NCBI GenBank assembly: GCA_902362595.1
Contig: CABIXF010000012.1
Location: 33,595-97,594, forward strand
Direction: 5' to 3'
DNA length: 64,000 nt
Origin: Bacteroidaceae bacterium
GTDB lineage: Bacteria; Bacteroidota; Bacteroidia; Bacteroidales; Bacteroidaceae
The notes beneath the pieces are model-generated. The model saw nothing but the letters and a program-made list of their open reading frames with translations. It searched no databases and was not told where the DNA came from. Shown piece by piece: positions 36,569 through 44,520 of the stretch. The translations under genes were made by a program, and so were the position numbers. Numbering within the stretch: the first letter of the stretch is position 1; the number at the start of each line of letters is the position of its first letter.

Positions 36569-36634
36569 AAAGCGCAAAGGCATTTGAATCAAAGCATTTT
36601 TATGTTTTTGATTCAAATGCCTTTGCGCTTTTTC
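36569..36634 (+). terminator. Terminator with an unusually long 25-bp perfect stem
   Basis: The arms 36569-36593 and 36607-36631 are perfect reverse complements of 25 bp around a 13-nt loop, ending in a T-run. It follows the S41 protease gene. The stem is about twice the usual terminator length. Confidence 0.8.
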
Positions 36635-36682
36635 TTGCTCTTCAAATCGCTTTTTTTGATTACAGAATTTTTTCCATAATCT

Positions 36683-36714
36683 GTTGTATTATCTGAATAA
36701 ATCTTCTAATTTTG
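36683..36714 (+). promoter_or_regulatory. Bacteroides-type promoter of sdhCAB
   Basis: GTTG at 36683-36686, 20 bp, TAATTTTG at 36707-36714. It predicts a leader of about 60 nt before sdhC. Confidence 0.65.
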
Positions 36715-36783
36715 CATCATCAATTGGACTGTGGAATACGAATTTATAGTTCTAACAATTAAATAATTTAAATTCAATCATTT

Positions 36784-37473
36784 ATGTGGTTAAGTAATTC
36801 ATCTATTGGAAGGAAAGTGGTGATGAGCGTCACAGGTATCGCCCTTGTCCTGTTTCTGACATTTCACATGGCGATGAACTGTGTTGCTTTGTTCTCAGGC
36901 GAGGCATACAACATGGTTTGTGAGTTCCTCGGCGCTAACTGGTATGCACTGGTAGCTACTGTCGGACTGGCTGCCTTGTTTGTAATTCACATCATCTACG
37001 CTTTCTGGCTGACGATGTTGAACCGTGCTGCACGTGGTCACGAACGTTATGCGGTGACAGCAAAACCGAAAAACGTGGAATGGGCATCTCAGAACATGCT
37101 GGTACTGGGTATCATCGTTATCTTGGGTTTGGCTCTTCACTTTGTGAACTTTTGGAGCAAAATGCAGTTCGCTGAAATCGTGGGCAACCCGATGATGGGA
37201 GGTCTTCATGCAGCCGACGGTTATGGCTACATCCTGCAGACATTCTCTAATCCGGTGTTCTTTGTACTGTACATCATCTGGCTGATTGCTTTGTGGTTCC
37301 ATTTGACTCACGGATTCTGGAGTGCTATGCAGACCCTGGGTTGGAACAACACCATCTGGATTAACCGCTGGAAATGCATCTCAAATATCTATTCTACTAT
37401 CATCGTTCTTGGTTTTATGGTAGTAGCAGTTGTGTTCTTCTTGAAGAGCCTGATGGGTTGCGGTGCTTGCTAA
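36784..37473 (+). CDS. sdhC: Succinate dehydrogenase/fumarate reductase cytochrome b subunit
   Basis: 229 residues with five predicted membrane helices. Anchors the SdhAB catalytic part and binds haem b and menaquinone. Candidate haem-ligand histidines lie in FLTFHMAMN, FVIHIIYAF, LALHFVNFW and LWFHLTHGFW, the pattern of the single-anchor type of complex. First gene of the operon; in Bacteroides the homologous enzyme works as a fumarate reductase in anaerobic respiration. Confidence 0.94.
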   Translation: MWLSNSSIGRKVVMSVTGIALVLFLTFHMAMNCVALFSGEAYNMVCEFLGANWYALVATVGLAALFVIHIIYAFWLTMLNRAARGHERYAVTAKPKNVEWASQNMLVLGIIVILGLALHFVNFWSKMQFAEIVGNPMMGGLHAADGYGYILQTFSNPVFFVLYIIWLIALWFHLTHGFWSAMQTLGWNNTIWINRWKCISNIYSTIIVLGFMVVAVVFFLKSLMGCGAC

Positions 37474-37506
37474 TTTAAGTGTAACTGATTAAATTGAAAA
37501 AACATT

Positions 37507-39489
37507 ATGACTAAGATACTTGATTCTAAGATTCCTGAAGGCCCGATAGCTGAGAAATGGACCAATTATAAAGCTCACCAGAAACTGGTGAACCCGGCTA
37601 ACAAACGTCGCCTGGACATCATCGTGGTAGGTACTGGTTTGGCAGGTGCTTCTGCTGCTGCTTCTCTGGGTGAAATGGGATTTCGCGTATTTAACTTCTG
37701 TATTCAGGACTCTCCGCGTCGTGCACACTCTATTGCTGCACAGGGTGGTATCAACGCAGCCAAGAACTATCAGAACGACGGTGACTCTGTATATCGTCTG
37801 TTCTATGATACAGTGAAAGGTGGTGACTACCGTGCACGTGAAGCTAACGTATATCGTTTGGCTGAAGTGTCAAACAACATCATCGACCAGTGCGTGGCAC
37901 AGGGTGTTCCTTTCGCTCGTGAATACGGTGGTACACTGGCTAACCGTTCATTCGGTGGTGCACAGGTATCTCGTACTTTCTATGCCAAAGGTCAGACGGG
38001 TCAGCAGCTGTTGCTGGGTGCATACTCTGCATTGAGCCGTCAGGTAGGTGCAGGTACTGTAAAACTGTACACTCGTTATGAAATGGAAGACATCGTCATC
38101 GTAGACGGTCGTGCACGTGGTATCATTGCCAAGAACCTGGTAACGGGTAAGCTGGAACGTTTCGCAGCCCATGCAGTGGTAATCGCTACTGGTGGTTACG
38201 GTAACACTTACTTCCTGTCTACCAACGCCATGGCTTGTAACTGTACAGCTGCCATGTCTTGCTACCGTAAAGGTGCCTTGTTTGCCAATCCGGCTTACGT
38301 ACAGATCCACCCGACTTGTATCCCGGTACACGGTGACAAGCAGTCTAAGTTGACTTTGATGTCTGAATCTTTGCGTAACGACGGTCGTATCTGGGTTCCG
38401 AAGAAACTGGAAGATGCCAAAGCATTGCAGGCAGGTACCATGAAGCCGACAGACATCCCTGAAGAAGACCGTGACTACTATTTGGAACGTCGTTATCCGG
38501 CATTCGGTAACCTGGTTCCGCGTGACGTAGCTTCACGTGCTGCCAAGGAACGTTGCGACCATGGTTTTGGTGTGAACAACACCGGTCTGGCTGTTTATCT
38601 GGACTTCTCTGAATGTATCGAACGTCTGGGCTTGGATGTAGTTCGTCAACGTTACGGTAACCTCTTCGATATGTATGAAGAAATCACTGACGTCAATCCG
38701 GGTGAAGTAGGAAAAGAAATTAACGGTGTGAAATACTATAACCCGATGATGATTTATCCGGCTATCCACTATACAATGGGTGGTATTTGGGTAGACTATG
38801 AACTGCAGACTACTATCAAGGGTCTGTTTGCCATCGGTGAATGTAACTTCTCTGATCACGGTGCCAACCGTCTGGGTGCATCTGCATTGATGCAGGGTCT
38901 GGCCGACGGTTATTTCGTATTGCCTTACACTATCCAGAACTATCTGGCCGACCAGATTACCGTTCCTCGTTTCTCTACCGACCTGCCTGAATTTGCAGAA
39001 GCAGAAAAGGCTGTTCAGGACAAGATTGACCACCTGATGAACATCAAGGGTAAGAAGTCTGTCGATTCTATCCACAAGGAATTGGGTCGTGTGATGTGGG
39101 AATACGTCGGAATGGGACGTACGGCAGAAGGCTTGAAGACTGGTCTGGCCAAGCTGAAAGAAATCCGTAAGGAATTCGAAACCGAACTGTTCATCCCGGG
39201 TTCTAAGGAAGGTATGAACATTGAGCTGGATAAAGCTATCCGTCTGAACGACTTCATCACAATGGGTGAGCTGATTGCTTACGATGCATTGAACCGTAAC
39301 GAATCTTGCGGTGGTCACTTCCGTGAAGAATACCAGACTGAAGAAGGTGAAGCAAAACGTGATGATGCCAACTTCTTCTACGTAGCTTGCTGGGAATACC
39401 AGGGAAGCGACGACAAGGCTCCGGTATTGTACAAAGAACCGCTGGTTTACGAAGCTATCAAAGTACAGACTCGTAACTATAAGAGCTAA
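37507..39489 (+). CDS. sdhA: Succinate dehydrogenase/fumarate reductase flavoprotein subunit
   Basis: 660 residues. Carries covalent FAD and the dicarboxylate site. FAD-binding [19 protein letters not shown], the flavinylation region [17 protein letters not shown], the substrate-site [12 protein letters not shown], and the ending of the C-terminal domain are all seen. Codon use is strongly biased towards preferred codons (CGT for Arg, GGT for Gly), as expected for a highly expressed gene. It starts 33 bp after sdhC. Confidence 0.97.
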   Translation: MTKILDSKIPEGPIAEKWTNYKAHQKLVNPANKRRLDIIVVGTGLAGASAAASLGEMGFRVFNFCIQDSPRRAHSIAAQGGINAAKNYQNDGDSVYRLFYDTVKGGDYRAREANVYRLAEVSNNIIDQCVAQGVPFAREYGGTLANRSFGGAQVSRTFYAKGQTGQQLLLGAYSALSRQVGAGTVKLYTRYEMEDIVIVDGRARGIIAKNLVTGKLERFAAHAVVIATGGYGNTYFLSTNAMACNCTAAMSCYRKGALFANPAYVQIHPTCIPVHGDKQSKLTLMSESLRNDGRIWVPKKLEDAKALQAGTMKPTDIPEEDRDYYLERRYPAFGNLVPRDVASRAAKERCDHGFGVNNTGLAVYLDFSECIERLGLDVVRQRYGNLFDMYEEITDVNPGEVGKEINGVKYYNPMMIYPAIHYTMGGIWVDYELQTTIKGLFAIGECNFSDHGANRLGASALMQGLADGYFVLPYTIQNYLADQITVPRFSTDLPEFAEAEKAVQDKIDHLMNIKGKKSVDSIHKELGRVMWEYVGMGRTAEGLKTGLAKLKEIRKEFETELFIPGSKEGMNIELDKAIRLNDFITMGELIAYDALNRNESCGGHFREEYQTEEGEAKRDDANFFYVACWEYQGSDDKAPVLYKEPLVYEAIKVQTRNYKS

Positions 39490-39524
39490 TCAGTGAAGTT
39501 AAACAATTAAAGAATCTAAGTAAA

Positions 39525-40280
39525 ATGGATAAAAATATATCATTTACGCTGAAAATTTGGCGTCAGAACGGACCTAAGGATAAAGGTCATTTCGATACAT
39601 TCCAGATGAAGGATATCCCGGGTGATACTTCTTTCCTGGAAATGCTGGATATCTTGAACGAACAGCTCATCGAAGCAGGAAAAGAACCGATTGTATTCGA
39701 CCACGACTGTCGTGAAGGTATCTGCGGTATGTGCTCATTGTATATCAACGGACATCCTCACGGACCTGCTACAGGCGCTACTACCTGCCAGATTTACATG
39801 CGTCGTTTCAATGACGGCGATGTGATTACGGTGGAACCGTGGCGTTCTGCCGGTTTCCCGGTCATCAAGGACTTGATGGTTGACCGTTCGGCATACGACA
39901 AAATCATGCAGGCTGGTGGTTTCATCAGCGTGCGTACGGGTGCTCCTCAGGATGCCAACGCTATCCTGATTCCGAAGACCGTTGCCGATGAAGCCATGGA
40001 CGCTGCCACTTGTATCGGTTGTGGTGCTTGTGTAGCTGCTTGTAAGAACGGTTCAGCCATGCTGTTCGTTTCTGCCAAGGTGAGCCAGTTGAACCTGCTG
40101 CCTCAGGGCAAGCCGGAAGCATTGCGCCGTGCAAAGGCCATGATTGCCAAGATGGACGAGCTGGGCTTCGGTAACTGTACGAACACTCGTGCCTGCGAAG
40201 CTGAATGTCCGAAATGCGTATCTATCAGCAACATCGCCCGTTTGAACCGCGATTTTATCAAGGCCAAACTGAAAGACTAA
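39525..40280 (+). CDS. sdhB: Succinate dehydrogenase/fumarate reductase iron-sulfur subunit
   Basis: 251 residues. Passes electrons from flavin to the cytochrome b subunit. The plant-type [2Fe-2S] site ([12 protein letters not shown]), the [4Fe-4S] site ([12 protein letters not shown]) and the [3Fe-4S]-type cysteines ([14 protein letters not shown]) are all intact. Last gene of the operon, closed by a terminator. Confidence 0.97.
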   Translation: MDKNISFTLKIWRQNGPKDKGHFDTFQMKDIPGDTSFLEMLDILNEQLIEAGKEPIVFDHDCREGICGMCSLYINGHPHGPATGATTCQIYMRRFNDGDVITVEPWRSAGFPVIKDLMVDRSAYDKIMQAGGFISVRTGAPQDANAILIPKTVADEAMDAATCIGCGACVAACKNGSAMLFVSAKVSQLNLLPQGKPEALRRAKAMIAKMDELGFGNCTNTRACEAECPKCVSISNIARLNRDFIKAKLKD

Positions 40281-40307
40281 TTGTCAACTATTTCTGAATA
40301 AACAAAG

Positions 40308-40350
40308 ATTCGCCCCGGAGCAGATATTGTTTCGGGGCGAATTGTTTTTT
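40308..40350 (+). terminator. Intrinsic terminator of sdhCAB
   Basis: ATTCGCCCCGGA / TTCGGGGCGAAT with one wobble pair and an 11-nt loop, followed by TGTTTTTT. Confidence 0.88.
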
Positions 40351-40395
40351 CTATTGCTAAATAGTTTTAAAAAGCTGAAAATCAAGCTGTGAATA

Positions 40396-40427
40396 CTTGC
40401 ATAGAATAAGTGTTATTCTTACATTTG
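40396..40427 (+). promoter_or_regulatory. Orphan Bacteroides-type promoter
   Basis: CTTG at 40396-40399, 20 bp, TACATTTG at 40420-40427. It points into a gap with no plus-strand gene before the convergent dprA. Confidence 0.6.
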
Positions 40428-40433
40428 TCACGT

Positions 40434-40499
40434 GATTTTTTTCATAGTATTAGATTTAAGGTTAACAAGGTTGGGAGAAAGCGTTCTCCCATTTTTTTT
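40434..40499 (+). ncRNA. Candidate small RNA of about 65 nt
   Basis: Predicted from signals only: a consensus promoter at 40396-40427 and, 45 bp later, a compact terminator (TGGGAGAA / TTCTCCCA, 4-nt loop, eight T at 40492-40499) that is oriented for the plus strand and serves no gene. No open frame of more than a few codons lies between. It converges on the 3' end of dprA. No known RNA family is recognised. Confidence 0.45.
40472..40499 (+). terminator. Intrinsic terminator of the candidate small RNA
   Basis: Perfect 8-bp stem TGGGAGAA / TTCTCCCA, AGCG loop, eight T. There is no T-run on the minus strand, so it is not the dprA terminator. Confidence 0.8.
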
Positions 40500-40505
40500 G
40501 CCCGT

Positions 40506-41618
40506 TTATGTCATCTTATAGACTCCTCCTGCCAAAGCGCGGACCACGCCTTTCATTTCCAGATTGAACAGCAGGCTGGTCATGCGGTTGATAGCGATGT
40601 TGGTCTCCACCACGAGTGTGTTGACCTGAATGCCATCGGGGTGTTTCTTTAAATGAGTGACCACCTGTTCTTCTTCGGGTGTCAGTTCCGGGAAAAGCTG
40701 TCGCTGGACGACTTGGGGAACAACGGGGGTATGGTCCCAGTTCATGGCTTTTACCACGTCTTCTGCGCTCTGTATCAAGGCGGCGCGGTTTTTTTGTATC
40801 AGTACGTTGCAGCCCGTGGAGTAGGTATCGCCCACACGGCCCGGAAAGGCGAAACAGTCGCGCTGGTAGCTTTCGGCAATTTCCGCTGTAATCAAAGAAC
40901 CTCCCTTGGGACCAGATTCCACCACGAGGGTGGCGTCGCTGAGCCCGGCTACGATGCGGTTGCGCTTCACGAAGTTTTGTCGGTCGGGATTGGTGCCGCT
41001 CATGAATTCGGTAAGCAGTCCGCCCTGCGTCAGCATTTCGGTAGCCGTGCGGCGGTGTACGGCAGGATAGATGCGGTCTAGCCCGTGAGCCAGTACGCCG
41101 ACGGTGTCGAAGCCGCGGGAGAGGGCTTCCCGGTGGGCGTGAATATCAATGCCGTAGGCCAGTCCGCTCACAATCAGCGTGTCGGGCAGCAGAGTGCTGA
41201 GCTCCTGCATGAACCGCTGGCAGAGCGATTTGCCGTAGTCGGTGGCGTTTCGGGTACCCACGATGCTCAGAATGTGCCGGCTGTTCAAGTTGGCCGAGCC
41301 TTTGTAGAACAGCACGAGCGGGGCGTCGGGACATTCGCGGAGGCGGGAAGGATAGGTTTCGTCGTCTTCGGTCAGGCATTGAATCTGATGTTTCTGTGCA
41401 AACGACAGTTCAGCTTCGCACACGCGGAACACTTCGGTATGCTGGAAGGCGGTAGCTATCTTGGGTGACAGGCCGGGGATGAGGGCCGGCAGTTCGCGGG
41501 CATGTTCAAAAAGTTTTGTGGCACTTCCGGCAGCCTGAATCAGGTGGCGGGCACTTACCAGACCGATGCCGGGCAGAAGGGGCAGGGCCAAACGGCAGAG
41601 GAGTTCTTTTTCGTTCAT
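40506..41618 (-). CDS. dprA: DNA-processing protein DprA (DprA/Smf family)
   Basis: 370 residues. Binds incoming single-stranded DNA and loads RecA during transformation or conjugal uptake. An N-terminal helix-hairpin-helix-like region is followed by the Rossmann-like core (HILSIVGTRNATDYGKSLC, VSGLAYGIDIHAHREALSRG, TLVVESGPKGGSLITAEIA) and a C-terminal winged helix (about 310-368). Its start overlaps the stop of the upstream thioesterase by 4 bp, so the two are coupled. Confidence 0.95.
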   Translation of the reverse strand: MNEKELLCRLALPLLPGIGLVSARHLIQAAGSATKLFEHARELPALIPGLSPKIATAFQHTEVFRVCEAELSFAQKHQIQCLTEDDETYPSRLRECPDAPLVLFYKGSANLNSRHILSIVGTRNATDYGKSLCQRFMQELSTLLPDTLIVSGLAYGIDIHAHREALSRGFDTVGVLAHGLDRIYPAVHRRTATEMLTQGGLLTEFMSGTNPDRQNFVKRNRIVAGLSDATLVVESGPKGGSLITAEIAESYQRDCFAFPGRVGDTYSTGCNVLIQKNRAALIQSAEDVVKAMNWDHTPVVPQVVQRQLFPELTPEEEQVVTHLKKHPDGIQVNTLVVETNIAINRMTSLLFNLEMKGVVRALAGGVYKMT

Positions 41619-42019
41619 TTCAGGTAAGGCGCAAAGATTTCATTGAACAGGGGGCTGTCGCCCAGTCGTCCGTTAATGACACACACGGTTTCTACGGTCG
41701 ATTTGATGACGGGTTTCAGGTCGGGCAGACGGTAGATGTCCTGTACAAAGACGTATTTGATACCTTCTTTGCGGAGAGCCAGCCGGGAAATGAACTCGTC
41801 ACCGCTGGTCAGCGGGGTCTTGAAGGCCATGTTCAGGCGGGCTACCACGGGGTCGATGCCTTGCTGGTGGAGCTGGGCGAAACTGACGCCGACGGAGGTC
41901 AGAAACTCATGGCGGGTATGCTCGATGTAGTGCTGGTAATTTGCGTTGTTGACGATTCCTTGCAGGTCACATTCATAGTCGCGGACCTTCATTTTCAGTT
42001 CAAAGATGTAATTCTCCAT
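41615..42019 (-). CDS. Hot-dog fold acyl-CoA thioesterase (YbgC/4HBT family)
   Basis: 134 residues. The hot-dog helix region VRDYECDLQGIVNNANYQHY matches the 4-hydroxybenzoyl-CoA thioesterase family, with the catalytic aspartate position in CDLQGIVNNANY. Likely hydrolyses an acyl-CoA or acyl-ACP; substrate unknown. First gene of the two-gene unit with dprA, transcribed away from the dus gene. Confidence 0.88.
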   Translation of the reverse strand: MENYIFELKMKVRDYECDLQGIVNNANYQHYIEHTRHEFLTSVGVSFAQLHQQGIDPVVARLNMAFKTPLTSGDEFISRLALRKEGIKYVFVQDIYRLPDLKPVIKSTVETVCVINGRLGDSPLFNEIFAPYLK

Positions 42020-42043
42020 GCGGGTGAGATTTATGTATTTCTA

Positions 42044-42051
42044 CAAAGATA
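42044..42051 (-). promoter_or_regulatory. Candidate -7 box of the thioesterase-dprA operon
   Basis: TATCTTTG on the minus strand, 24 bp before the thioesterase ATG. It sits 12 bp from an opposite-facing -7 box. Confidence 0.5.
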
Positions 42052-42063
42052 AGGAATTATTCC

Positions 42064-42071
42064 TATATTTG
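42064..42071 (+). promoter_or_regulatory. Candidate -7 box of the dus gene
   Basis: TATATTTG ends 6 bp before the dus ATG at 42078, so transcription would start at or next to the start codon. No clear -33 TTTG. Confidence 0.45.
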
Positions 42072-42077
42072 CGGAAT

Positions 42078-43016
42078 ATGAAAGAGAATGTACCGGTAAT
42101 TTATGCGGCCCCTTTGCAGGGCTTTACGGAAGCGGCGTGGCGCAATGCCCATGCGCAGTGCTTTGGAGGGGTGGAGGCTTATTATACACCTTTTGTGCGG
42201 CTGGAGAAGGGAGTCATCCGCAACAAGGACAGGCGTGACGTGTCGCCCGAAGAGAATACGGTGCCCCGGCTGATTCCTCAAGTAATTGTCTCGGAGCCGG
42301 AGGAGTTGAGACAGCTGACGGATTTTCTGGCAGGACTGGGCTATCGGGAGCTGGATGTGAACATGGGCTGCCCGTTTCCGCTGATTGTCCGCCGTGGAAA
42401 AGGAGCGGGTATCTTGTCTTCCCCGGAGAAAGTGGCGACTTTGTTGGAGACGATGAAAACCTTTCCGGAGATACGTTTTTCGGTCAAGATGAGATTAGGA
42501 GGACAGGAACCCAACGAATGGAGAGCGCTAGTGCCGTTGCTCAACGGTTCGTGTGTGACGCAGGTCACACTGCATCCACGTATCGGAAAACAGCAGTACA
42601 AGGGAACGGTCGACCGGGAGGCGTTCCGGGCGTTCTATGAGGCTTGTGAGTTGCCGTTGGTCTATAATGGCGATTTGCAGACGGTGGCCGACATCCGGGA
42701 GGTGTTGGAAGCATTTCCCCGGCTGAAAGGGGTGATGCTGGGAAGAGGCCTGCTGGCCAATCCGTCGTTGGCCCTTGCTTTCCGGGAGGGGGAGCTGTCG
42801 GAGGGCGAGTTAAAAGCTCGCGTAGCACGAATGCATCGGCTGATGTACCTGTACTACCATCGGGTGATAGAGGGCGGAGAAGCGCAGCTGCTGGCCAAGC
42901 TGAAGACCTGCTGGGAGTACCTGTTGCCGGATCTGGACAAGAAACGGCGGAAGGCCATCTTGAAGCGCAATCGCTTGGACGGGTATCTGCGGGCAGTGGA
43001 AGAGGCGTTGCGGTGA
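42078..43016 (+). CDS. tRNA-dihydrouridine synthase
   Basis: 312 residues. FMN enzyme that reduces specific uridines in tRNA. The start VIYAAPLQGFTEAAWRNAH, the catalytic cysteine region VNMGCPFPLIVRRGKGAGIL, FSVKMRLGG, and the FMN-phosphate site PRLKGVMLGRGLLANPSLA support the family. ATG at 42078 aligns with the family start; longer in-frame starts (42018, 42033) would run through the divergent promoter. The Dus subgroup, and so the target position, is not assigned. Confidence 0.92.
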   Translation: MKENVPVIYAAPLQGFTEAAWRNAHAQCFGGVEAYYTPFVRLEKGVIRNKDRRDVSPEENTVPRLIPQVIVSEPEELRQLTDFLAGLGYRELDVNMGCPFPLIVRRGKGAGILSSPEKVATLLETMKTFPEIRFSVKMRLGGQEPNEWRALVPLLNGSCVTQVTLHPRIGKQQYKGTVDREAFRAFYEACELPLVYNGDLQTVADIREVLEAFPRLKGVMLGRGLLANPSLALAFREGELSEGELKARVARMHRLMYLYYHRVIEGGEAQLLAKLKTCWEYLLPDLDKKRRKAILKRNRLDGYLRAVEEALR

Positions 43017-43099
43017 AAGGTATGAAGAACTGAAAAGACTTAACTTTTTTTACAGAAGTAGGATGGTGATTTTGGTATTTCCATCTGTCTCTATTTGAA

Positions 43100-43636
43100 A
43101 TGGAAATCGATTTGCACATGGGAAGAGACAGATTAAATATAGATGAGTTGTTCAAGTTTTATTATAGACCTTTGTGTTTGTATGCCACACATTATGTACA
43201 GGACGTAGAGACGGCCAAAGATATCGTGCAGGATTGCTTTTCGTCTTTGTGGGAAAAGATGAATGATGAAAAGTCCTGTGAGGTAAGTAATATGAAGGCT
43301 TATTTGTATGTGATGGTGAAGAACCGTAGCTTGGATTATTTGAGTCAGGAAAATCTGTTCAAATCGGGAGTCTCGTTTACGGATTTAGAGGAAACCCTGT
43401 TGGATGAGGAGGTGGAGGAACGGAGTGTGATGGAGGCGCGAATGTGGACCGCCATAGATGCCTTGCCTGAGCGTTGCCGTGAGGTCTTTCTTTTGCATAA
43501 ACGGGATGGCCTGAAGTATCAGGAGATTGCTGAAAGGTTTCATATTTCGGTTCATACAGTCGACAGTCATATTCAGAAGGCATTTCGTTTGATACGTGAG
43601 GGGGCATATAAAGTCTATCTATTTCTCTTTAACTAA
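43100..43636 (+). CDS. ECF (group IV) RNA polymerase sigma factor
   Basis: 178 residues. Sigma region 2 (FKFYYRPLCLYATHYVQDVETAKDIVQDCF) and region 4 (LPERCREVFLLHKRDGLKYQEIAERFHISVHTVDSHIQKA) are both clear, without region 3, as in FecI-like sigma factors. The next gene is a FecR-type anti-sigma, so activity is probably held until an outer-membrane signal arrives. It would transcribe this operon itself (inference). An alternative start is ATG 43118. Confidence 0.93.
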   Translation: MEIDLHMGRDRLNIDELFKFYYRPLCLYATHYVQDVETAKDIVQDCFSSLWEKMNDEKSCEVSNMKAYLYVMVKNRSLDYLSQENLFKSGVSFTDLEETLLDEEVEERSVMEARMWTAIDALPERCREVFLLHKRDGLKYQEIAERFHISVHTVDSHIQKAFRLIREGAYKVYLFLFN

Positions 43637-43710
43637 AATTCAGGGTTCTCACGTAGTGATTTTTTGGGTTTCTATTGTCACAGGATTGAACGTATAATAT
43701 CACCAGAAAC

Positions 43711-44520
43711 ATGAATGAATTAGAAGAAAAATGCCTTCGTTTTGTGTTGAGGCATTATCAAAAGAATAAATTGGACACACGGCAGGCTTTGAAAGTTTTC
43801 AAGGAAAAGCATGGAGTGGTTGGAAGGGCAGGCGGAAAGAACCGGTATTTCCTGACCTTATCCGGGTTGGCTGCGGCTATATTGTTGGCGTTTATTGTCT
43901 GGGTGGGCATATCTCCTGAGAAACAGTGGACAGAATTGGCAGCATACGAACATGCAGTAAAGTACCAGTTGCCGGACAGTTCGGTCGTTACGGTATATCC
44001 TTATTCCTCTATTTGTTTCCGTACAAAGGATTACGCAAAGGTATGTCGTGAAGTGAAATTGACGGGGAAAGCTGATTTTAGGATAAAAAGAGATTGTACC
44101 CGTCCGTTTAAGGTAATAGGAAAGTTGGCTGAAGTTCAAGTGTTGGGTACTTGTTTCGTAATGGATGAAAGCCGTGCGGATACCGCATGGGTTCAGGTGG
44201 AATCGGGAAAAGTACGGTTTTCTGTACTGGGTCAATCTGAAGGTCTGGAACTTCTGGCTGGAATGGAGGCACAAGTGGTAAAAGGTCAGCACGTTCCGCA
44301 AATCGTCCGTCGTCCGGATTCTGTAAAGAAAGGAAGTTTTGTGTTTGAGAATACTCCTCTTCCGAAAGTACTTGCAGTGCTTTCCCGTTATTATGGAGTA
44401 AAACTGGTAGCCGATCGGACAGACAAACGGTTGACAGCCAGTTTCGACGCACACAGTTTGGACGAAATCATCGAGATAATAGAAAAAGTATTAAAAGTGC
44501 ATATTAAAAGACAAGTATGA
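43711..44520 (+). CDS. FecR-family anti-sigma factor
   Basis: 269 residues. A short cytoplasmic N-terminus (about 1-45) that would bind the sigma factor, one membrane helix (about 47-67), then the periplasmic FecR domain (YQLPDSSVVTVYPYSSI, VLGTCFVMDE) and a C-terminal DUF4974/STN-like module (FENTPLPKVLAVLSRYYGV). It receives the signal from the STN domain of the receptor encoded next. Starts 74 bp after the sigma gene and overlaps the receptor gene by 4 bp. Confidence 0.93.
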   Translation: MNELEEKCLRFVLRHYQKNKLDTRQALKVFKEKHGVVGRAGGKNRYFLTLSGLAAAILLAFIVWVGISPEKQWTELAAYEHAVKYQLPDSSVVTVYPYSSICFRTKDYAKVCREVKLTGKADFRIKRDCTRPFKVIGKLAEVQVLGTCFVMDESRADTAWVQVESGKVRFSVLGQSEGLELLAGMEAQVVKGQHVPQIVRRPDSVKKGSFVFENTPLPKVLAVLSRYYGVKLVADRTDKRLTASFDAHSLDEIIEIIEKVLKVHIKRQV

